Shown: positions 14,311 to 22,472 of the stretch, piece by piece
Position numbering within the stretch: the stretch's first letter is position 1
Layout: every line of letters begins with the position of its first letter
DNA from: DATJXG01 sp035500455
Lineage (GTDB): Bacteria; Acidobacteriota; Terriglobia; Terriglobales; Acidobacteriaceae
Assembly: GCA_035500455.1 (NCBI GenBank)
Contig: DATJXG010000388.1
Span: forward strand, 1-27,563
Length of the DNA stretch: 27,563 bases
Direction: 5' to 3'
The notes under the pieces: model-generated
Told to the model about the DNA's origin: nothing
Databases searched by the model: none
The model's input: only the letters and a program-made list of their open reading frames with translations
Made by a program: the position numbers and the translations under genes

Positions 14311-16398
14311 GTGAAGCAGAAGCTTATCGGCGCACAGGCTCGTCATACTCTGGATGAAGCGGGTTTTCAGCAGCTTCTGGCTGCCGCATTCGTGGTGCAA
14401 CAGCACAACGATCGCCTGCGGCTCCGGAAAAGCCCTGGTGTCAGCTACACCAAGACGCTGGCGGAAATCGTTGAAACTGAAGACCAGGTCAAGAACGGCC
14501 ATCTGAGCCTGCAATCGTCGCTGCGCCTGATTCTGGAGCGTGCCCGCAGGTTCACCCGCGCCGAGGCGGCCGCCATCGGCATCGCCGAAAACGGCTATCT
14601 GGTTTATCGCGCCACCAGCGGGCGTTGCCTCGACGAGGTCGGCTCGCGCACCCGGCTGAACGCCGCGGTCGCGGCTAAGTGCCTGAGCGGCGGCCTCCTG
14701 CAGTCTCCCGACACCACCAACGACCGCAACCTGGACTCCGAACTCTGCTGGGGCAAAGGAATCCGCTCACTGCTCGCCGCACCGATCACTTACGACGAGA
14801 AAGTGATCGGAGTTCTTGAACTGAGGTTCGCCAATCCCAACGGCTATCGGGAAGAAGATGTGCGCACCTGCGAATTGCTTGCCGGGCTGGTCACAGTGGC
14901 CCTGCGGAATGAGCGAAATGGCGGGCAGCAACGGCTTCTGGCGCAGCGTAATGAAGACTCGGCGATGAGGCGCGCTGTGGAGAAAATCACCCCCCAACTG
15001 GAACGCCTGCTGGACGAGCCCGATCCCGACTTTGTGCGCGCCGGAGCCGCCCTTAGCGGCGAGATCATGGGGGCGGCCGATTGGCGAGCGCCAGCCAAAG
15101 ACAGCGGCAACAGGGAAGCGGATAGGCATAAAGAGCATCAGGCGCAAAGCGAAGCTGGCAGGAAGAACGGCTCCGCTCCCAGCGAGACATTCAAAACGAT
15201 TGAAGCGCACGGGGCGGAGGTGCTCCCGACCGAGACCCCGCAGGCGAAGCCGCTCGAGCCGGTGCTTACCAACTTGAATTTCGCTCCCGCGGTCCAAGCG
15301 CCCGCCCCCGAGGTTTATCACCCCGAGGTTGCTCGCCCCGAAGTTGCTCGCCCTGAAGTTCATCGCGATGAGGTTCATGACGATGAAAAGGCCGCGAAAG
15401 AATCGTCAAAACCCTTCATCAGTGTGGCGCCCGTCGTTTCCTCGCAGGTCCCGGAGGCTCCGGCTGTTGCGCCCGTCACCGTCCCGGTGATCGAAGCCAG
15501 CGCGGTGACCGAGGCCTGCCAGAATTGCGGCCGTGATTTTGTGGGCGACGAGTCCATCTGCGGGGTTTGCGGCACCTCCCGTTCTGACGAGCCGGAGGCT
15601 GCGTCCACCCCGGTGGCAAACACCTGGGCTTCGCTGTGGGATCTGCAGCAGGAAACCGAGCCCGTTTCGGAAGCGATTCCTGCGGGAGAGGTAAGTGTCC
15701 CGGCACTGTCCGATTTCGCGCTTTCAAATCCGGCGGAGGCAGGCGAAAATAGAGGCCCGTTCCTCGGCAACCTGTACGATATTCGCGATCGCTTTACCGG
15801 CAGGCGCCCGCAGGATCAGGACAAAGGCAAAGATAAAGACAAGAAAGACAAACAGGATCAAGCTGTGGAAGCACGTGCTCAAGCCGCCGCTCCTTACCGG
15901 GAAGAAGTCCCGGCCGAGAGTGAGCTGTCGTCTTTCTCCTCGCTGTCGCCGGAGGTTCCCGCCGGCGAAGACGAGGTTGAAGACGATGCCTGGGCGGAAC
16001 CATCGGCCGGCCAGCGCATGAAGGAATTCTGGGACCACCATCGCGCCACCATCTACCTGGGGATCGCTGCGATTCTGCTGCTGATGGTGCTGTTGGGTTG
16101 GGGGGAGCAGCCGGCTCCGGTCGCTGCCTCGGGCGCCACTCAGGCCAGCGCCAGCGCCGGGGACGATCTTACGTTGTTCGAAAAGATGCTGGTGGGAATG
16201 GGTCTCGCAGAAGCCCCCACCCCGGATCACACCAACCCCGGCAACCCTGACGCCCGGGTCTGGGAGGATGTCCACACCGCCCTTTATTACTGTCCGGGAT
16301 CGGATCTCTACGGCAAGACCAAAGGCGGCAAGTACACCACCCAGAAAGAAGCGCAGCAGGATCAGTTCGAACCCGCCGGCCGTCGAGCCTGCAGGTAG
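14311..16398 (+). CDS. GAF / zinc-ribbon / single-TM protein with a C-terminal YYCPGS domain
   Basis: This 695-residue protein starts at a GTG (14311), the first possible start after an in-frame TAA at 14260. The N-terminus is helical (FQQLLAAAFVVQQHND). A GAF domain follows (about 60-200), shown by LSLQSSLRLILERARRFTRAEAAAIG and VIGVLELRFANPNGY. A long low-complexity region contains pentapeptide repeats (residues ~330-360). A zinc ribbon CX2CX10CX2C (403-420), a Lys/Asp-rich stretch, one membrane segment (about 581-600) and a C-terminal domain complete it. That domain has YYCPGSDLYGKT (659-670) and ends with Cys694. The GAF part would lie in the cytoplasm and the Cys-containing tail outside. 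Ligand and output are unknown. Confidence 0.82.
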   Translation: MKQKLIGAQARHTLDEAGFQQLLAAAFVVQQHNDRLRLRKSPGVSYTKTLAEIVETEDQVKNGHLSLQSSLRLILERARRFTRAEAAAIGIAENGYLVYRATSGRCLDEVGSRTRLNAAVAAKCLSGGLLQSPDTTNDRNLDSELCWGKGIRSLLAAPITYDEKVIGVLELRFANPNGYREEDVRTCELLAGLVTVALRNERNGGQQRLLAQRNEDSAMRRAVEKITPQLERLLDEPDPDFVRAGAALSGEIMGAADWRAPAKDSGNREADRHKEHQAQSEAGRKNGSAPSETFKTIEAHGAEVLPTETPQAKPLEPVLTNLNFAPAVQAPAPEVYHPEVARPEVARPEVHRDEVHDDEKAAKESSKPFISVAPVVSSQVPEAPAVAPVTVPVIEASAVTEACQNCGRDFVGDESICGVCGTSRSDEPEAASTPVANTWASLWDLQQETEPVSEAIPAGEVSVPALSDFALSNPAEAGENRGPFLGNLYDIRDRFTGRRPQDQDKGKDKDKKDKQDQAVEARAQAAAPYREEVPAESELSSFSSLSPEVPAGEDEVEDDAWAEPSAGQRMKEFWDHHRATIYLGIAAILLLMVLLGWGEQPAPVAASGATQASASAGDDLTLFEKMLVGMGLAEAPTPDHTNPGNPDARVWEDVHTALYYCPGSDLYGKTKGGKYTTQKEAQQDQFEPAGRRACR

Positions 16399-16440
16399 CC
16401 TTAGTCCGCCAGTTGTGCCCTGCCTGCAAGAAAAGCCTTA

Positions 16441-16552
16441 AAACGCCGGGAGCGCAAAGAACTGCCGCCGAGAGCGCGGAGGGTTGATCTTGCGCGGCAT
16501 CCTCACTCGGCGAACTCGGCGGCAGTTCTCAGAACTCGGCGCCTTAAGACTT
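16441..16552. repeat. inverted pair of CTCGGCGGCAGTTCT repeats at a convergent junction
   Basis: AGAACTGCCGCCGAG (16458-16472) and CTCGGCGGCAGTTCT (16515-16529) are perfect 15-bp reverse complements, with further imperfect pairing outside (CGCCGGGAGCGCAAAG against CTCAGAACTCGGCG). The element lies between the GAF-protein stop and the permease stop, which face each other, and could terminate transcription in both directions. Confidence 0.75.
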
Positions 16553-16582
16553 TGCTGGTTTTTCGCGCCGCCCAGATGCGGC

Positions 16583-18037
16583 TTATCCCTTCTTCAACGC
16601 TTGCACTTTGCTGTGCTTCTGGCCATAGCTGAAGTAAATCACCAGACCGATAATCAGCCACACAATCAACCGCAGCTGCGTCCAGTACGACAGCGAAATA
16701 ATCAGAAAGCCGGAGAAGAGAATGGAGAGAATCGGCACCAGCGGCACGAGCGGCGTTTTGAAGGGACGGACCAGGTCGGGATGGCTCCGCCGCATCACCC
16801 AAACTCCGGCGCTTACCAGCACGAAGGCCAGCAGCGTGCCCACGCTGGTCATCTCGTCCAGCACGTTGAGCGGAACCAGGGTCGCCAGGATCGCCACAAA
16901 TAGGCCCACTACGATCGAACTTAGATAAGGCGTGCGAAAGCGGTGGTGAATCTTGCCTGCCCAGGGCCAGAGCAAACCGTCGCGTGACATGGAGTAAAAC
17001 ACGCGCGACTGGCCGAGCAACATCACCAGCATGACCGTCGCCAGGCCGGCCAGCGCTCCCAGTTCCACCAGGAATGTGGCCCACGGTTGCCCTGCCACCC
17101 GGATGCCGACTACGACCGGGTCGGGGACGTTGAGCTGGGTGTAGGGCACCAGACGGGTCAGCAAGCCGGAGACGAGAATGTAGAGTACGGTGCAGATGAC
17201 CAGCGAGCCCAGGATGCCCAGCGGCATGTCCTTCTTCGGGTTCTTGGCTTCCTGCGCGGCGGTGGAAACCGCGTCGAAACCGATGTAGGCGAAGAACACA
17301 ACTCCAGCTCCCCGAAAAATTCCCGACCACCCGAACTCTCCCCGCACCCCGGTGTTGGGCGGAATGAACGGATGCCAGTGGTTGGGCTGCCAGGCATGCG
17401 AGTACAGAAAGGCTCCGGCAAGCGCGATGAACATGCAAACCACCGCTACTTTCAGGATCACGATGGCGGTGGTGAAGTTGGCCGATTCTTTGATCCCGAT
17501 CACCAGGATGGTGGTGATGACCAGGATCACAAGGAAGCCAATGTAGTCGTATTTCAAATGCACGGGCAAGCCAAACAGCATGAAGCTGGATGTGGGCATA
17601 ACCGGGAGGTTCCAGCCAAGATCGTGGCAAAAAGCCCGCAGGTGCCCGCTCCAGCCCACTGCCACCGTGGCCGCGCCGAAGGCGTATTCCAGGATCAGGT
17701 CCCAGCCGATAATCCAGGCGACCAATTCCCCCAGCGTGGCGTAGGAATAGGTGTAGGCGCTGCCCGCGATCGGGATCATGGAAGCGAACTCGGCGTAACA
17801 CAATCCGGCAAAGGCGCAGGCGACGCCGGCGAGCACGAACGAGATCACGATGGCCGGCCCGGCGAACTGGGCCGCAGCCTGGCCAGTGATTACGAAAATT
17901 CCTGCTCCGATAATGGCGCCGATGCCCAGGGTCAGGAGATTGATCGGCCCCAGGGCGCGCCGCAGGGTATTTTCCCCCTCGCTCTCCGCCTCCTGCATGA
18001 GAGTAGGTAGGTCTTTCTTCGCGAACAGGTTCGCCAT
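16583..18037 (-). CDS. APC-superfamily amino-acid permease (CAT-like)
   Basis: This 484-residue protein has about 12-13 hydrophobic segments. The APC N-terminal signature is clear: GAIIGAGIFVITG (39-51), where the GIGAIIGAGIF loop in the first membrane segment binds substrate backbone. The ENTLRRALGPINL lead-in and the GFDAVSTAAQEAKNPKKDMPLGI stretch match cationic-amino-acid-transporter-like permeases (bacterial YfnA type). Substrate specificity cannot be read. AAGGAGA precedes the ATG by nine bases. It lies 21 bases after another permease on the same strand, so the two are probably cotranscribed. Confidence 0.9.
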   Translation of the reverse strand: MANLFAKKDLPTLMQEAESEGENTLRRALGPINLLTLGIGAIIGAGIFVITGQAAAQFAGPAIVISFVLAGVACAFAGLCYAEFASMIPIAGSAYTYSYATLGELVAWIIGWDLILEYAFGAATVAVGWSGHLRAFCHDLGWNLPVMPTSSFMLFGLPVHLKYDYIGFLVILVITTILVIGIKESANFTTAIVILKVAVVCMFIALAGAFLYSHAWQPNHWHPFIPPNTGVRGEFGWSGIFRGAGVVFFAYIGFDAVSTAAQEAKNPKKDMPLGILGSLVICTVLYILVSGLLTRLVPYTQLNVPDPVVVGIRVAGQPWATFLVELGALAGLATVMLVMLLGQSRVFYSMSRDGLLWPWAGKIHHRFRTPYLSSIVVGLFVAILATLVPLNVLDEMTSVGTLLAFVLVSAGVWVMRRSHPDLVRPFKTPLVPLVPILSILFSGFLIISLSYWTQLRLIVWLIIGLVIYFSYGQKHSKVQALKKG

Positions 18038-18058
18038 GCTCCGTATTCTCCTTGGAAC

Positions 18059-19633
18059 TTAGGTTGCGCTCGGCACGGCCGAACGCCGCGACCACAGAAA
18101 ATACACCGGGATCCCCAGCAGCACGATGATCAGTCCCGGCCAGGTGTACTGCGGCTTGTAGCGTAACAGCACCACGTCGATGAACAACGCCATCACGATA
18201 TAAATCGCGGGCAACACCGGATAGCCAACGGCGCGATATGGCCTCTCCGCCGTGGGATGAGTGCGCCGCAGAACGAACAATCCGAAGATGGTGAGGATAT
18301 AGAACACCAGCACGGCAAAGATGATGTAGTCGAGCAGTTGCCCGTAGCTGCCGGAGACGCAGAGGACGCAGGTCCAAACCATCTGCACCATCAGCGAAGC
18401 CACCGGCGTTTTGTAGTTGGGATGCAGCTTGGCAATGCTCTTGAAGAACAGGCCGTCCTTGGCCATCGCGTAATACACCCGCGCCCCCGAGAGCAGCAGC
18501 CCGTTGCAACAGCCGAAGGTGGAAAGCATGATGGCCACTGCCATCAGCATGCCCCCGGTAGCGCCGAACATCTGCGTCATCACCGCGGTCCCGACTCGGT
18601 CTTCGGTGGCGTATTGAATACCGCGCTGGAGAATGCTCGCCCCGTTCGGATCGCCGGCCAGGGGCAGCACGTTGAGGTAGATCACATTGCAGGCGACATA
18701 GAGCGCGATTACCACGCCAGTTCCAAGCGCTAGCGAAAGGGGCAGGTTGCGGCTGGGGTTCTTCACCTCGCCGGCCGTGAAGGTCACGTTGTTCCACGCG
18801 TCGGCGGAAAACAGGGATCCCACCTGGGCCACCGCCAGAACCGTAAGCGTGCTTACCAGCACGCCGCCACCGATGTTGTGCAGATCGCCCAGTCCCGAGT
18901 TCCGCCAGAAGTGGCCCTGAAAGTTCGCCGCCAGCGCCTGCACATTCCGGCCGACAAACAGACCCAGAAGCACCAGCCCCGCCAGCGCGGAAACCTTGGA
19001 GATGGTGAAAACGTTTTGAATGAGCGCGCCGATCTTCACTCCGAAGATGTTGATCACCGAGAGCGAGATCACCACCAGCACAGCGATCAGATTCTGCGTG
19101 TTCAATCCGACTTCCATGTTGCCCAGCGTCATCGGGCCCAGGTGGATCGGCGGCACCTTCCAGAAATGAATAATCCAATGAGTGGAAGAGATCCAGGGGA
19201 AGAAGATTCCCAGGAATTTGCCAAAGGCTACGCCTACGGCGGCGGCGGTGCCGGTCTGAATCACAAGGAAAAGAGTCCAGCCGTAAAGAAATCCCCACAG
19301 CGGCCCCAGCGCTTCGCGGAGGTAAACATACTGTCCTCCGGCACGGGGCATCATGGCAGCCAGCTCGCCGTAGCTGAGGGCACCCACAATCGTCATAAAG
19401 CCGGTGACCAGCCATGCCCCGATCAACAGCGCCGGAGAATTCACTTCGCGGGAAATTTCCGCCGAAACCAGGAAAATGCCGGAGCCGATCATCGAGCCCA
19501 TCACCAGCATGGTCGAGCTGGTAAGTCCTAGGGCTTTGACGAATTCTTTGTCCTGATGAGTGTGGGTCTCCCAGTCACTGGCAGAGACGGGCGGAGGCGG
19601 CGCGGATGAGGATGGCTTGGTTTCGGTGCTCAC
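18059..19633 (-). CDS. APC-superfamily amino-acid permease (LAT/SteT-like)
   Basis: This 524-residue protein has about 12 membrane segments. It starts with the GTG at 19633, close behind GGAGGG. The first ~28 residues are polar and Pro/Ser-rich. The substrate-site signature is GSMIGSGIFLVS (46-57), and the PRAGGQYVYLREALGPLWGFLYGW stretch is typical of LAT/SteT-type permeases. The sequence is clearly different from the next permease, so this is not a tandem duplicate. A set of repeated TGATCGT words lies immediately upstream. The substrate is probably an amino acid, but which one is open. Confidence 0.9.
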   Translation of the reverse strand: MSTETKPSSSAPPPPVSASDWETHTHQDKEFVKALGLTSSTMLVMGSMIGSGIFLVSAEISREVNSPALLIGAWLVTGFMTIVGALSYGELAAMMPRAGGQYVYLREALGPLWGFLYGWTLFLVIQTGTAAAVGVAFGKFLGIFFPWISSTHWIIHFWKVPPIHLGPMTLGNMEVGLNTQNLIAVLVVISLSVINIFGVKIGALIQNVFTISKVSALAGLVLLGLFVGRNVQALAANFQGHFWRNSGLGDLHNIGGGVLVSTLTVLAVAQVGSLFSADAWNNVTFTAGEVKNPSRNLPLSLALGTGVVIALYVACNVIYLNVLPLAGDPNGASILQRGIQYATEDRVGTAVMTQMFGATGGMLMAVAIMLSTFGCCNGLLLSGARVYYAMAKDGLFFKSIAKLHPNYKTPVASLMVQMVWTCVLCVSGSYGQLLDYIIFAVLVFYILTIFGLFVLRRTHPTAERPYRAVGYPVLPAIYIVMALFIDVVLLRYKPQYTWPGLIIVLLGIPVYFLWSRRSAVPSAT

Positions 19634-19648
19634 GGCCCTCCAGCGGAC

Positions 19649-19710
19649 TGATCGTCCAAAATGATCGTTCCGCGCTGATCGTTTTTCAGGCTAACGTGCG
19701 GGTCTATCGT
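19649..19710. promoter_or_regulatory. iterated TGATCGT words upstream of the permease pair
   Basis: TGATCGT occurs at 19649, 19662 and 19676, with degenerate copies CTAACGT at 19691 and CTATCGT at 19704. Spacings are 13, 14, 15 and 13 bases. The array fills most of the 87-base spacer between thiE and the first permease. It may be an operator array or another dispersed repeat type. Confidence 0.4.
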
Positions 19711-19720
19711 TCCACAGACT

Positions 19721-20332
19721 TTACCCTAGAATGCGGAAAAAGTCCTCTGCCGACTTACGGGGGTCATGCAGCAGGCCGGAGATCACCGCCACCGCGTCGG
19801 CTCCCGCCTCCGCGACAGAACGGCAGTTCAGGCGGCTAATGCCGCCAATCGCCACCAGCGGCTTGCCGGTCAGTTCCCGCGCCCGGCGCACTCCCTCAAG
19901 CCCTACGACCGGATCAGGGCGCCGCTTGCTGGAAGTAGAAAACACCGGCCCGATGGCGATGTAGTCCGCTGAGGTCGCGTCGGCGGCAGCCACCTGCTCC
20001 GGATTGTGGGTGGAAACCCCCAAGCGCAGCCCGTTGCCGATGACCTTCCTCACATCCTCCGCAGCCAGATCATCCTGGCCGACGTGCACGCCATCAAATT
20101 CCGCGGCCAGGCAGAGATCGGCACGGTCATTCATGATTAAGGTGAGAGTTTTTCCGAACCGCTGCCGCAAGGCGTTCGCCTGCTGCAGCATCTGCCGCGA
20201 AGTGCCGTTCTTGTTGCGATACTGAAGAAGCCGGCATCCCCCCGCCGCCAGTTGCTCGGCAAACGCGAGCAGCTCTTCGATCGCGCCAAAAAGCGAAGCG
20301 TCAACGATGGGATAGAGCCTAGGCAGGCGCAT
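19721..20332 (-). CDS. thiE: thiamine phosphate synthase
   Basis: This 203-residue TIM-barrel protein joins the thiazole and pyrimidine halves of thiamine to make thiamine phosphate. The family motifs are in order: QYRNK (37-41), NDR (68-70), DGVHVGQDD (80-88), STHN (107-110), GPVFSTSSK (128-136) and AIGGI (161-165). The length is typical. No ribosome site stands out before the ATG at 20332, and no other thiamine gene is in the window. It follows accC on the same strand after a 158-base spacer containing a strong hairpin. Confidence 0.94.
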   Translation of the reverse strand: MRLPRLYPIVDASLFGAIEELLAFAEQLAAGGCRLLQYRNKNGTSRQMLQQANALRQRFGKTLTLIMNDRADLCLAAEFDGVHVGQDDLAAEDVRKVIGNGLRLGVSTHNPEQVAAADATSADYIAIGPVFSTSSKRRPDPVVGLEGVRRARELTGKPLVAIGGISRLNCRSVAEAGADAVAVISGLLHDPRKSAEDFFRILG

Positions 20333-20348
20333 GATGCTGCTCGAACGA

Positions 20349-20444
20349 CTGAGAACTGCGAACTGCGATCTGACAACTGGGTTTCACCCGAAATGCGTGC
20401 GCATGGCACCAGTGCTCGGGTGAACCCCAGTTCCCAGTTCTCAG
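20349..20444. repeat. large hairpin between accC and thiE built from GAACTG words
   Basis: The outer arms CTGAGAACTGCGAACTG (20349-20365) and CAGTTCCCAGTTCTCAG (20428-20444) pair at 16 of 17 positions. The inner arms GGGTTTCACCCGA (20379-20391) and TCGGGTGAACCCC (20416-20428) pair at 12 of 13. Further CTCAG and TTAGTT words continue to 20470. The folded transcript would separate accC from thiE. Confidence 0.75.
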
Positions 20445-20490
20445 AGATTAGTTCTCAGCTCTTAGTTTTCAGATCGCCGGCCCGTGCGGT

Positions 20491-21870
20491 TTACGCAGTC
20501 CGTTTCTTCTTGTCGTTCTTTTTTTCGCTCTTGCCGATCAGGTGCTCGATGAACGTAGTGTCCACGTTGCCGGCACGGAACGCAGGATCCGCCAGAATCT
20601 TGCGGTGCAGCGGAATCGTCGTATAAATCCCTTCGATGATGAACATCTCCAGTGCCCGCCCCATGCGGGAGATCGCCTCCTCGCGGTCCTTGGCGCGCAC
20701 GATCAGCTTGGCGATCAACGAATCGTAATATGGCGGGATCACGCCCTCGGCGTAGGCGGAGGTGTCGATGCGCACGCCCGTGCCGCCCGGCGGATGAAAG
20801 GTCGTGATCCGCCCCGCCGAAGGAGTGAAGGTCTCCGGATGCTCGGCGTTGATGCGGCACTCGATGGCATGTCCGCGATGCACAATCGGCCCGTGCAGCA
20901 CAGTCTCCATGCGCTCCCCGGCAGCCAGCAAAATCTGGCTCTTGACCAGGTCCACGTCGGTGACCATCTCGGTGACCGGGTGTTCCACCTGGATGCGGGT
21001 GTTCATCTCGATGAAGTAAAGCTTGCGGTCTTCATCCATCAGAAATTCGATGGTCCCGGCATTGGTGTATCCGATCTCGGAAAGAGTCTTCGATAACATC
21101 TGCCCGATTTCGGCGCGCAGCTCGGGGGTTACCTGCGTGGAGGGAGATTCTTCCAGCAATTTCTGATGGCGGCGTTGAATGGAGCACTCGCGCTCGCCCA
21201 GGCTCACTACTTTGCCATATTGATCCGCCAGCACCTGAAATTCGATATGCCGCGGGCGCTCGATGAACTTCTCCATGTAGAGGTCGCCATTGCCGAATGC
21301 CGCTGCGGCCTCCGCCTGCGCCGCTTTGAACAGGCCGGGCAGCTCTTCTACGCCGCGCACGATTCTCATGCCGCGCCCGCCGCCCCCGGCAGAGGCCTTG
21401 ATGATCACCGGAAATCCAACCTGCTTCGCCCACTCCAGCGCCTCGCCATCGCTGGCCAGAATTCCTTCCGACCCCGGCAAGATAGGTACGCCCGCTTTCT
21501 TCATGGCGGCGCGGGCTTTTTCCTTCTCGCCCATCAGGCGGGTAATTTCCGGCCGCGGTCCGATGAAGGTAATGTTGCAGGTCTCGCACACCTCGGCGAA
21601 GTTGGCGTTTTCGGCCAGCAAGCCGTAGCCGGGATGGATGGCATCCACGTTGGCAATCTCTGCCGCGCTGATCACCGCCGGAATATTCAGGTAGCTCTGC
21701 GCCAACTGTGGCGGCCCGATGCAGATGGCTTCATCGGCAAATCGTACCGGCAGGGAGTTGCGGTCGGCTTCGCTGTAGATAGCCACGGTGCGGATGTCCA
21801 GCTCTTTGCAGGCGCAAATCACGCGCAGGGCAATTTCACCGCGGTTGGCAATCAGGATCTTTTTGAACAT
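20491..21870 (-). CDS. accC: acetyl-CoA carboxylase biotin carboxylase subunit
   Basis: This 459-residue ATP-grasp enzyme carboxylates the biotin of AccB using ATP and bicarbonate, the first step of fatty-acid synthesis. It begins FKKILIANRGEIALRVI, has the glycine-rich ATP loop SAGGGGRGMR and the active-site stretch NTRIQVEHPVTE. Length and motifs are those of stand-alone AccC. It follows accB by 8 bases and is surely cotranscribed with it. A Lys/Arg-rich tail (KSEKKNDKKKRTA) extends the C-terminus slightly beyond the usual end. The carboxyltransferase subunits are not in the window. Confidence 0.96.
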   Translation of the reverse strand: MFKKILIANRGEIALRVICACKELDIRTVAIYSEADRNSLPVRFADEAICIGPPQLAQSYLNIPAVISAAEIANVDAIHPGYGLLAENANFAEVCETCNITFIGPRPEITRLMGEKEKARAAMKKAGVPILPGSEGILASDGEALEWAKQVGFPVIIKASAGGGGRGMRIVRGVEELPGLFKAAQAEAAAAFGNGDLYMEKFIERPRHIEFQVLADQYGKVVSLGERECSIQRRHQKLLEESPSTQVTPELRAEIGQMLSKTLSEIGYTNAGTIEFLMDEDRKLYFIEMNTRIQVEHPVTEMVTDVDLVKSQILLAAGERMETVLHGPIVHRGHAIECRINAEHPETFTPSAGRITTFHPPGGTGVRIDTSAYAEGVIPPYYDSLIAKLIVRAKDREEAISRMGRALEMFIIEGIYTTIPLHRKILADPAFRAGNVDTTFIEHLIGKSEKKNDKKKRTA

Positions 21871-21878
21871 GCTGGGCG

Positions 21879-22364
21879 CTACGAACTCCGGGGCCGGACG
21901 GCAAACAGTTCCTGGCCGTATTCGATGGGCTGGCCGTTATCGACGAGCCGTTTCACGATTTCTCCGGCCACGTCGGATTCAATCTCGTTCATCAGCTTCA
22001 TGGCTTCGACGATGCACAACACCTGTCCGGCTTCCACCGTATCCCCTGCTTTGACGAAGGGCGGCGAACCAGGCGACGGAGATTCGTAGAACGTGCCCAC
22101 AATCGGCGAGCGCACCATGTGCAGGCTTTCTTCCTGGGCGGGCGCTTCCTTGGCTGCAGGAGGTGCGGCAGGCGCGGCCACTGCCGCCAGGTCGGGAAGG
22201 GCGGGCGGCGCCGAGGGCACAGCGAAAAAGCGGGTCTCAGGAGCCGCCGCGGCTGCTCCTCCCCGCTTGATCCGTACCTTCACGTCGCCGCGCTCCAGTT
22301 CGAACTCGGCGATGTCCTTCTCGATCAGGAACTCGATCAGTTCCTTCAGTTCTTTTTGGTTCAT
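21879..22364 (-). CDS. accB: acetyl-CoA carboxylase biotin carboxyl carrier protein
   Basis: This 161-residue protein has the usual N-terminal region, an Ala/Pro-rich flexible linker (about 36-76) and a C-terminal biotinyl domain. The biotinylated lysine is K123 in EAMKLMNEIES. The PIVGTFYESPSPGSPPFV stretch marks the AccB-type domain. It supplies the biotin arm for AccC, encoded 8 bases downstream. The ATG has no strong ribosome site. It follows pepP by about 108 bases. Confidence 0.96.
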   Translation of the reverse strand: MNQKELKELIEFLIEKDIAEFELERGDVKVRIKRGGAAAAAPETRFFAVPSAPPALPDLAAVAAPAAPPAAKEAPAQEESLHMVRSPIVGTFYESPSPGSPPFVKAGDTVEAGQVLCIVEAMKLMNEIESDVAGEIVKRLVDNGQPIEYGQELFAVRPRSS

Positions 22365-22472
22365 TGTGTCTGGTAGAACTGGTTCAGCTGGTTCCTGAGG
22401 CCCGACCCGCTGCGTCTGCGACGTGAGCCTGCGGACTGCGGCGGCGCGAACCGCCGGTTGCTGTTGACGACT

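Noticed and set aside
16503..19415. A 970-codon open frame on the minus strand spanning both permease genes
   Set aside because: It is a frame-shifted shadow: the permease frames carry APC motifs and proper starts, while this frame is rich in Arg, Gly and His with no domain pattern.
20333..20490. TPP riboswitch upstream of thiE
   Set aside because: CTGAGA words occur, but they belong to repeated GAACTG palindromes. The conserved second half of the TPP aptamer is not seen.
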